Shown in pieces: positions 1-5,359 of a DNA stretch of 8,977 nucleotides. This stretch comes from Archangium sp. (GTDB lineage: Bacteria > Myxococcota > Myxococcia > Myxococcales > Myxococcaceae), in the NCBI GenBank assembly GCA_016793585.1, contig JAEUJR010001129.1, forward strand, positions 1 to 8,977, read 5' to 3'. The notes under the pieces were generated by a model. It had not been told where the DNA came from. It was given only the letters and a program-made list of their open reading frames with translations, and searched no databases. Numbering within the stretch: the stretch's first letter is position 1; each line of letters opens with the position of its first letter. The position numbers and the translations under genes were made by a program.

Positions 1-1
1 C

Positions 2-1114
2 CTGATCAGCGGCCTCATCGTCGGCGCCATCGTCGCCGTCGTCGCCTCGGTCATCACCGGCATCATCTGGCACCCGCTGATGACCTGGCTCGTCGCCAAG
101 CTCTTCAAGGGCGAGAGCGACGCGCGCGGCCGCACCAACTACTTCCTGCAGACGCAGACGGCCGTCATCATCGCCGTGCTGCCCAGCGGCCTCACCGTCA
201 TCATCGCGGCCCTGCGAGCGCGCTTCGGCATTCCCTTCATCGGGCTGGTGCCTGTGCTGCTCTCGGCCGTGACCGGCGCGCTCTCGCTCTTCGTCTTCTA
301 CAAGTGGATGGAGCACTTCCAGACGGCGAAGTGGGTGAAGATCGTCGCGCTCGTGCTCATGGCCCTCACGGCGCTCGGTGCGCTCGCTGGCATTCCGGCC
401 GCGCTCTCGGGTGGTGGTGGTGGCGTCGCCATCGCGTCGTCGGGCTCGGGTGGTGACGTCGACGTGGGCGATGTCGATGATGCGCAGAAGCAGGCGCTCG
501 AGGCGATGAAGGCTGCTGGAGCCACGGCCGAACAGATCAAGCAGGCCGAAGAGGCGTACAAGCAGTCGAAGGCCGCGATGAAGGCTGCTGCCGCCGCCAC
601 TGCCGACGCCGAGAAGGCCGCTGAAGACGCCAAGAAGGCTGGCGAAGAGGCGGTGAAGAAGGGCAACGAGGCCGTGAAGAAGGGCAAGGAGGAGATCGCC
701 AAGGCCGCCGAAGACGCGAAGGAGAAGGTCGACGCGAAGAAGCCGCCTCCGCCCGAAGAGAAGGTGGAGAAGCCGGTCGAGAAGCCCGTCGAGAAGCCGG
801 TCGCCGCCGCCGAGCCCGACGTGAAGCCGCCGCCTCCCGCCGCCATTCCGAGCGGCAACGGCTACCCCGCGTGGCACGCCAAGTTCGAGAACATCGAGAA
901 GCGCGTCACCGAAGACCCCACCGTGCTGCGCAAGTCCTCCATCCTCAAGCTGTACCAGGAGCTGCAGGAGGAGGCGTCGGAGGCCGACGCGAAGGTTCGC
1001 AAGGACTACAAGAAGGTCGACGCGAAGACGCTCATGCACCTGCGTGACGCCGAGCTGTTCGACACCTCGGCCAAGACGGTCGACGCGCTCCACAAAGAGC
1101 TCTACGGCCGCTGA
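2..1114 (+). CDS. YIP1-like membrane protein with Ala/Lys/Glu-rich and proline-rich tail (5' partial)
   Basis: The reading frame is open from base 2 with no stop, so the gene probably begins upstream; the ATG at 80 lies inside a membrane segment and is unlikely to be the start. The visible 370 residues open with hydrophobic segments at about residues 1-25, 50-66, 72-98 and 107-137. Their spacing, with a conserved-looking proline after the second charged loop, resembles the Yip1 fold seen in many myxobacterial proteins. A Gly-rich linker follows, then a highly charged Ala/Lys/Glu stretch (about 155-250) likely to be helical or coiled coil, then a Pro-rich segment with three tandem EKPV units (256-267), then a soluble charged C-terminal domain of about 80 residues that I do not recognise. 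The tail is probably cytoplasmic or periplasmic, but topology cannot be decided here. Function is unknown; bacterial Yip1-like proteins are mostly uncharacterised. A strong terminator follows the stop codon. Confidence 0.75.
   Translation: MISGLIVGAIVAVVASVITGIIWHPLMTWLVAKLFKGESDARGRTNYFLQTQTAVIIAVLPSGLTVIIAALRARFGIPFIGLVPVLLSAVTGALSLFVFYKWMEHFQTAKWVKIVALVLMALTALGALAGIPAALSGGGGGVAIASSGSGGDVDVGDVDDAQKQALEAMKAAGATAEQIKQAEEAYKQSKAAMKAAAAATADAEKAAEDAKKAGEEAVKKGNEAVKKGKEEIAKAAEDAKEKVDAKKPPPPEEKVEKPVEKPVEKPVAAAEPDVKPPPPAAIPSGNGYPAWHAKFENIEKRVTEDPTVLRKSSILKLYQELQEEASEADAKVRKDYKKVDAKTLMHLRDAELFDTSAKTVDALHKELYGR
767..802 (+). repeat. Three tandem 12-bp units encoding EKPV
   Basis: Three consecutive in-frame copies of GAGAAGCCGGTC occur; the middle copy has one silent change, C for G at base 787. 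They lie in the proline-rich linker of the YIP1-like protein. This is a small coding repeat that could expand or contract without breaking the frame. Confidence 0.9.
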
Positions 1115-1138
1115 CGAAGCCAGTCGACCTCCGATGAC

Positions 1139-1183
1139 GATGCCGGGCAGCGCCTTCGGGCGCTGCGCCGGCATCTTCGTTTT
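1139..1183 (+). terminator. Intrinsic terminator after the YIP1-like gene
   Basis: Bases 1139-1154 pair with 1159-1175 to form a 16-bp stem with one bulged G at 1167 and a TTCG tetraloop (1155-1158). The run TTCGTTTT (1176-1183) follows. It starts 25 nt after the YIP1-like stop codon. On the opposite strand the hairpin lies 11 nt beyond the stop of the converging EEP gene, but no T-run follows it in that direction, so it should act mainly on the plus strand. Confidence 0.88.
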
Positions 1184-1186
1184 CAG

Positions 1187-2152
1187 TCACCGCAGGTCGT
1201 AGCGGGTCACCACCGGCAGATGGTCGCTGGTCGTCGTCTTCGCGTCGGGCAGCACCGCCGGCACGTTCACCACTCTGGCCGAGCCCTCGAGGAACCGCGC
1301 GGCCAGCGCGTTGGTCGCGAGGTGGTGGTCGATGGTGGAGTTGAACGTGAGCGTCGTCGAGATGTTCGCCTTCGTGAGCGCGTCGGTCGTGAAGCGGTAC
1401 CCGCCATCGGAGAGGAACGGCGCGAACGGCGTGGCGCTCCGCCGATACGTCGAGACGTCGAGGTCGTCGTTGAAGTCGCCCACCACCAGCACCCAGCGCG
1501 TCGGGTACTCGGTGTCGAGGAAGCGCTTGAGCGCGACGGCCGCTTCGGTGCGGCGGGTGTAGCCGTCGAGGTTCGCCATCGCCTTGAAGTGCGCGACCAG
1601 CACCACCAGCGTTCGCGCGTGCCCGGCCTCTTCGAAGCGCAGCTTCACCTCGAGCGGAGGCCGGCCACCGAACGACGCCTGCGCCTCGGTCAACACCACG
1701 CGCGCCGACTCGACCGTGAAGCGCCGGTGGTACACGAGGGCGACCTTCTGCTCCTTCGCCCAGTAGAAGTCGCGGCCCTGCATCACCGACGGGTCGGTCA
1801 CCAGCAGGCCGCGGTGCTCGGGCAGCTTCGTCATCAACGTCGCGAAGGCCTCTTCCGAGACGACCTCGACCAGCCCCACCAGGTCGGGCGCCGTCTGCTG
1901 CAGCACCTTCGCGACGTTCGCCTGCTGCAGCGCCTCGTTCGTGGGGCCCTCCTCGACCGAGCCGAACCACTCGACGTTCCACGACATGACGTCGACGCTG
2001 TCGCGCAGGTCCTCCTTCGCGAGCTTGAGCTCGGCGGTGACCGCGCCCTGCTCGATGTCTTCAGGCGAGAGGGTGATGGTGGCGGCGGAGTCCTCCACCG
2101 GGGTTCCACAGGCGGCGAGCACGACGAGCAACGACCAGGCGATTCGCGACAT
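1187..2152 (-). CDS. Endonuclease/exonuclease/phosphatase (EEP) superfamily lipoprotein
   Basis: 321 residues. The N-terminus is a lipoprotein signal peptide: hydrophobic core at residues 4-12 and lipobox LAAC, with Cys15 as the predicted lipidated residue. The mature protein carries the EEP fold motifs in order: SWNVE (57-61, metal-binding Asn and Glu), DLVGLVEV (Glu96), the catalytic-type His188 in VAHF, GDFND (225-229), Asp275 in TIDHH and SDHLPV (309-314). EEP enzymes are metal-dependent phosphoesterases acting on nucleic acids, sphingomyelin or phosphoinositides; nothing visible picks the substrate. All core residues are present, so it should be active outside the inner membrane, for example as a surface nuclease or phospholipase. 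The start at 2152 is chosen because it gives the lipoprotein signal and has GGAGG (2158-2162) five bases upstream. A longer open frame reaches 2413 but crosses the divergent regulator gene and reads as non-coding. It is transcribed divergently from the MocR gene. Confidence 0.9.
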   Translation of the reverse strand: MSRIAWSLLVVLAACGTPVEDSAATITLSPEDIEQGAVTAELKLAKEDLRDSVDVMSWNVEWFGSVEEGPTNEALQQANVAKVLQQTAPDLVGLVEVVSEEAFATLMTKLPEHRGLLVTDPSVMQGRDFYWAKEQKVALVYHRRFTVESARVVLTEAQASFGGRPPLEVKLRFEEAGHARTLVVLVAHFKAMANLDGYTRRTEAAVALKRFLDTEYPTRWVLVVGDFNDDLDVSTYRRSATPFAPFLSDGGYRFTTDALTKANISTTLTFNSTIDHHLATNALAARFLEGSARVVNVPAVLPDAKTTTSDHLPVVTRYDLR

Positions 2153-2194
2153 GACGGCCTCCAGAGCGGCTTCGAGTGCGCACACCCTGCCTTC

Positions 2195-2243
2195 GACTGG
2201 TCTACCGAGACAGGACCAGTCGGCGAATTTTCGATAGACCAGT
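2195..2243. promoter_or_regulatory. Candidate operator: three ACTGGTC half-sites in a divergent intergenic region
   Basis: Half-site 1, ACTGGTCTA, is at 2196-2204. Half-site 2 is inverted, GGACCAGTC at 2213-2221; with site 1 it makes exact 8-bp arms GACTGGTC (2195-2202) and GACCAGTC (2214-2221). Half-site 3 is inverted, TAGACCAGT at 2235-2243, the exact reverse complement of site 1. Sites 2 and 3 form a direct repeat with 23-bp periodicity. MocR regulators typically bind direct repeats, sometimes with an added inverted copy, in the divergent region beside their own gene. The TGGTC/GACCA core is also common among GntR-family operators. Site 3 ends 3 nt before the regulator's GTG, which would suit autorepression. 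Binding by the neighbouring MocR protein is inferred. Confidence 0.65.
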
Positions 2244-2246
2244 GAA

Positions 2247-3668
2247 GTGTTCGCTCTCGACCGGCGCTCCCACGTCGCCCTGCCCCAGCAGCTCGTGCAG
2301 CAGGTGGTGGCGGCCATTCGTTCGGGAGCCCTGAAGCCCGGCGCCGCGCTCGACGGCACCCGCACGCTCGCAGACGGGCTCGGCGTGCACCGCAACACCG
2401 TCAACGCTGCCATCGACGAGCTCGCCGCGCAGGGGTGGGTCGAGAAGCGGCATGGGCGGGCGACGCGGGTGACGACGACGCTCCCGATTCCGCACGACGT
2501 CGGGGCTGGAGCGGCGCGTGGGCTCGGCTTCGGCGTGCGCTCCTGGCCCGGCTCCTCTCGCGCGTTCGAGGCGGTGCCGAAGGGCGTGCTCGACTTCTCG
2601 TCTGGCCTGCCAGACCCGCGGCTGTTCGATGCGACAGTGCTGGCTCGCGCGTATCGACGCTCGTTGCGTCATTCCAAAGGGCGCCTGCTCGGCTTCGGGC
2701 ACCCCGCGGGAGACGAACGCCTTCGTCGCGCGCTCGCGGCCCAGCTCAGCGCCCGCCGCGGCATTCCCTGCACCGAAGACGACGTCGTCATCACGCGAGG
2801 CAGCCAGCTCGCGATGCACCTGCTCGCGCTCGCCCTCACACGGCCGGCAGACACCATCGCCGTCGAGTCACCCGGCTACCCCTCGTACCGCGATGCGTTC
2901 ACGTGTCTCGGTGTGAGGGCGCTGCCGATTCCGGTCGATGGCGAAGGGCTCGACGTCGAGAAGCTCATGGCCGTGAAGACGCCGCTGCGCGCGGTGCTGC
3001 TCACGCCGAACACGCAGGACCCGACCACGGTGACGCTCTCGGCGCGACGTCGGCTGGCGCTGCTCGAGTTCGCGAGACGAAGACGCCTGCCGCTGCTCGA
3101 GCTCGACACCGACTTCGAGTTCACCTTCGAAGGGCCGGCCGGGCTTCCCCTCGCCTCTCAGGACCGCGCGGGCGTCGTCGTCTACGTGGGCACGTTGTCG
3201 AAGGCCCTCGCGCCCGGGCTGCGCACCGGCTTCGTCGTCGCGCCAAAGGAGCTGCGAGACACGCTGCTCGCCGTTCGTGGGCAGGTCGACCGCACCGGTG
3301 ACGCCGGGCTCGAGCGCGCGCTCGCCGAGATGCTCGAAGACGGTGAAGTGCAGCGCCACTCGCTCAAGGCCCGACGCGTCTTCCTCGAGCGGCGTGACCT
3401 GCTGGTCGAGTTGCTGCGTCGTGAGCTTGGTGACGCGCTGTCGTTCGAGGTGCCGCGGGGTGGGCTCGGGCTCTGGGCGACGGTTCCGCGCTCCGTCGAC
3501 GTCGACGCGTGGGCCGCGCGCGCGCTGAAGCAGGGCGTACGGTTCTTTCCAGGCAGCGCCTTCTCGCCCACGGGCCGGAGACTCCACGCGCTGCGGCTCG
3601 GGTTCGCGCACCTGAACGAAGCGGAGCTCTCCGAGGCGGTGCGTCGACTCGTTCGCGCGCGCTCGTGA
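2247..3668 (+). CDS. MocR-family (GntR/aminotransferase-like) transcriptional regulator
   Basis: 473 residues, the usual MocR length. Residues about 10-78 form a GntR-type winged helix (the pattern TRTLADGLGVHRNTVNAAIDEL around 38-59). From about 110 to the end is a fold-type I aminotransferase-like domain: SSGLPDP (118-124), GHPAGDERLR (151-160), ESPGYPSY (207-214), a TPNTQDPTT segment (253-261), VGTLSKALAPGLR with the PLP-type Lys319 and Arg326, and Arg450 near the C-terminus. Such proteins use PLP as effector or ligand-binding cofactor to control vitamin B6, GABA, taurine or similar metabolism. No pdx or gab genes are next to it, so its target is unclear. GTG at 2247 is the first start after an in-frame TAG at 2235; no good Shine-Dalgarno sequence precedes it, so the mRNA may be leaderless. 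Some PLP-contact positions differ from the family (see findings). Confidence 0.9.
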   Translation: MFALDRRSHVALPQQLVQQVVAAIRSGALKPGAALDGTRTLADGLGVHRNTVNAAIDELAAQGWVEKRHGRATRVTTTLPIPHDVGAGAARGLGFGVRSWPGSSRAFEAVPKGVLDFSSGLPDPRLFDATVLARAYRRSLRHSKGRLLGFGHPAGDERLRRALAAQLSARRGIPCTEDDVVITRGSQLAMHLLALALTRPADTIAVESPGYPSYRDAFTCLGVRALPIPVDGEGLDVEKLMAVKTPLRAVLLTPNTQDPTTVTLSARRRLALLEFARRRRLPLLELDTDFEFTFEGPAGLPLASQDRAGVVVYVGTLSKALAPGLRTGFVVAPKELRDTLLAVRGQVDRTGDAGLERALAEMLEDGEVQRHSLKARRVFLERRDLLVELLRRELGDALSFEVPRGGLGLWATVPRSVDVDAWAARALKQGVRFFPGSAFSPTGRRLHALRLGFAHLNEAELSEAVRRLVRARS

Positions 3669-3724
3669 CCGACGTCATGCAGTTTCTGCGAGCGCCTGCG
3701 CCCGCTGCGCCTGAACGACGTCGG
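3669..3724. repeat. Inverted repeat between the MocR and SRPBCC genes
   Basis: Perfect 8-bp arms CCGACGTC (3669-3676) and GACGTCGG (3717-3724) flank a 40-nt GC-rich interior. The left arm begins directly after the MocR stop and the right arm ends 8 nt before the first ATG of the next gene. There is no T-run, so it is not a typical terminator. It may be chance in GC-rich DNA. Confidence 0.4.
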
Positions 3725-3732
3725 CGAGAAAG

Positions 3733-4404
3733 ATGCATCGACCCGTTGGCATGAAACGAGTCTTGAAGTGGCTGGGCGTGGTGCTCGCAGCGCTGCTCGT
3801 GCTTCCGCCGCTGCTCTGGGTGCTCGGCGTGAGGCGCGCCGCGATGTCGTGGGGCGCCAGTGACGCAGAGTGCGCCCAACCGCTCGCCGGTGACGCGCTG
3901 ATTCCCAACCCCCAGCGGCAGACGACGCGTGGCATCTCCATCGCCGCGGCGCCCGAGGTCGTGTTCCCGTGGGTCGCGCAGATGGGCGCTGGCCGCGCCG
4001 CCTTCTACAGCCACGACTGGTTCGAGACGAACCTGGTGGGCTGCCCGCTGGTGAACGGCGAACGCATCGTCGAGGCGTGGCAGACGAAGCCAGGCGACGT
4101 CGTGCGCATGTGCCCCGAAGGCACCGGCCCGCCGATGGTCTACGTGGTGAAAGAGGTGACGCCGCCCAGCGCGTGGGTGATTGCCATCGAAGACCAGGGC
4201 GCGCCGGTGACGACGTGGGCCTTCGACCTTCGCCGCGAGGGCTCGGGCACGCGGCTGCTCGTTCGAAACCGCACCGGCGTCGCGCAGCTCTGGCAGGAGC
4301 TCATCGAGCCCGGCGTCGCGCTGATGGAGCACGGCATGCTCGAGGGCCTCAAGGCGCGCGCCGAGCGGCCCCACCCAGACGCGGTGAGCCAACGCACTCC
4401 GTGA
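3733..4404 (+). CDS. SRPBCC-fold protein with N-terminal membrane anchor
   Basis: 223 residues. A basic N-terminus (MKR at 7-9) precedes one hydrophobic segment (about 10-33), then a conserved-looking stretch WGASDAE, a GDALIPNP turn, and an SRPBCC/polyketide cyclase-like domain (about 65-180). Recognisable family features are RGISIAAAPEVVFPWVAQMG (66-85), GRAAFYSHDWFE (87-98) and the final beta-strand GTRLLVRNR (172-180). The fold makes a hydrophobic ligand cavity; related small membrane-anchored SRPBCC proteins are common in actinobacteria and myxobacteria but have no assigned ligand. The start is uncertain: ATG 3733 has GAGAAAG directly against it, too close for a good ribosome site, whereas ATG 3751 gives a tidier anchor but has no Shine-Dalgarno sequence. 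An in-frame stop at 3712 rules out anything longer. It lies 64 bp after the MocR gene on the same strand, so co-transcription is possible. Confidence 0.82.
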   Translation: MHRPVGMKRVLKWLGVVLAALLVLPPLLWVLGVRRAAMSWGASDAECAQPLAGDALIPNPQRQTTRGISIAAAPEVVFPWVAQMGAGRAAFYSHDWFETNLVGCPLVNGERIVEAWQTKPGDVVRMCPEGTGPPMVYVVKEVTPPSAWVIAIEDQGAPVTTWAFDLRREGSGTRLLVRNRTGVAQLWQELIEPGVALMEHGMLEGLKARAERPHPDAVSQRTP

Positions 4405-4626
4405 AGCACGGTCAGGCCGGGCCGGTACCAGCCAGCACGATGCGAATGGCCCTCGCGCGGCTCCTCTCGGGCTGGAGTTCCGTGACACGGCCGCCGGCCT
4501 GAAGAGCGTCGGAGAGCCCGTTCACGCCGTGGTTCATGCGCACGAACGAGGTGCAGCTCGAGCTCGCGGAGGCGCCTCCGGAGAACTGACGAGACGCTCC
4601 GCCTCGAAGTGTCGGAGACTGGGGCG
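4405..4626. other. 222-bp intergenic region with palindromes and a coding-like stretch
   Basis: No gene can be firmly called. There are two close palindromes: AGCTCGAGCT at 4555-4564 and the perfect 14-bp CGGAGGCGCCTCCG at 4567-4580. No T-run follows either, so neither is a standard terminator; they could be operators upstream of the next gene. A minus-strand frame from about 4590 to a stop at 4412-4414 has coding-like codon composition, mostly G or C at third positions, and an internal ATG at 4535-4537 giving 41 residues. The complementary plus frame looks almost as good, so I do not call a gene. Confidence 0.5.
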
Positions 4627-5358
4627 ATGAAGACGTTCGCGCTCGCCCTCATGCTCGCCAGCTCGGCCTTCGCAGAGCCCCGCAAGCCCATCATCGCCTA
4701 CTGGGTCATGCACCACGACGTTCGCCCGCCGTCGGGAAAGCCGTGGGAACAGACGTTCTCGCTGCCGCACCTCGTCGCCTACGACGATGGCCTGGTGGTG
4801 GTGACGAGAGATGGTGAGGTGCGCTCGGTGATGCTGACGGGCGCCGAACGCGCGGCCCTCTTCGACGCCGGCGGCAGCGAGTTCTTCTCGTTGAAGGACA
4901 GCTACGAAGGCACCCGCGAGATGCACCCGCCCGCGCACCTCGTCACGCGGTGGAAGGGAGACGTCCGCAAGACGGTGCGCTTCTTCGGGCGGCTCGACGA
5001 ACCGACACACCGAGCTGCGGCGCCGACATCACTGCAGAAGGCGCTCGATGCACTCTCGACGTGGCAGCACCAGCAGCTCAAACCGTACGAACCCGAGCTG
5101 CTCGCGCTGCGCGTCTGTCAGACGAAGGCTGCTCCTTTGAAGAAGGGCTGGCCGAGCGGCTGGCCCACGCCCGACCAGGGCAAGAAGGCGCTCGCGCCCG
5201 ACTGTGTGTCGCTCACGCTGCCCGGCACCGAGAAGAAACGCGCCGAAGCGCTCACCAAGGGCAGCGACATCACGGTGATTCAGCACCAGGGCGCGGCCTG
5301 GCTGGTGACGCTCGAGCGCTTCGAGCTGCCGGCCGAGGCCGCGTGGGAGGGCCGCTGA
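4627..5358 (+). CDS. Exported protein of unknown function
   Basis: 243 residues. The N-terminus is a Sec signal peptide: Lys2, hydrophobic core at 4-14, and SAFA before Glu17 as a likely signal peptidase I site. I do not recognise the mature domain. It contains an aromatic-rich segment (PHLVAYDDGLVVVTRDGEV, about 47-65) that suggests a beta-sheet with a DG turn of the kind seen in many uncharacterised myxobacterial exported proteins, then a mixed helical region, then two cysteines (164 and 193) that could form a disulfide across a Trp/Pro/Lys-rich loop, and a final beta-strand AAWLVTLERFEL (223-234). The ATG at 4627 is preferred over the in-frame GTG at 4609 because it begins the signal peptide and has GGAG (4614-4617) nine bases upstream. 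Its stop lies one base from the end of the opposing hydrolase gene, with no terminator between them. Confidence 0.8.
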   Translation: MKTFALALMLASSAFAEPRKPIIAYWVMHHDVRPPSGKPWEQTFSLPHLVAYDDGLVVVTRDGEVRSVMLTGAERAALFDAGGSEFFSLKDSYEGTREMHPPAHLVTRWKGDVRKTVRFFGRLDEPTHRAAAPTSLQKALDALSTWQHQQLKPYEPELLALRVCQTKAAPLKKGWPSGWPTPDQGKKALAPDCVSLTLPGTEKKRAEALTKGSDITVIQHQGAAWLVTLERFELPAEAAWEGR

Positions 5359-5359
5359 A

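Noticed and set aside
298..858. 186-residue Ser/Ala/Phe-rich minus-strand frame
   Set aside because: It mirrors the Ala/Lys/Glu-rich stretch of the YIP1-like protein; its composition is a complement artefact.
1220..2245. 341-residue plus-strand open frame over the EEP gene
   Set aside because: Antisense to the EEP gene, which has every catalytic motif; the translation is Arg/His/Glu-biased low-complexity sequence.
2153..2413. 87-residue N-terminal extension of the EEP protein
   Set aside because: It would overlap the MocR coding region, displaces the lipoprotein signal to the interior, and the good GGAGG site belongs to the ATG at 2152.
3364..4488. 374-residue minus-strand open frame spanning the MocR end and SRPBCC gene
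   Set aside because: It crosses two supported genes on the other strand, is Arg/Ala/His-rich and shows no domain.
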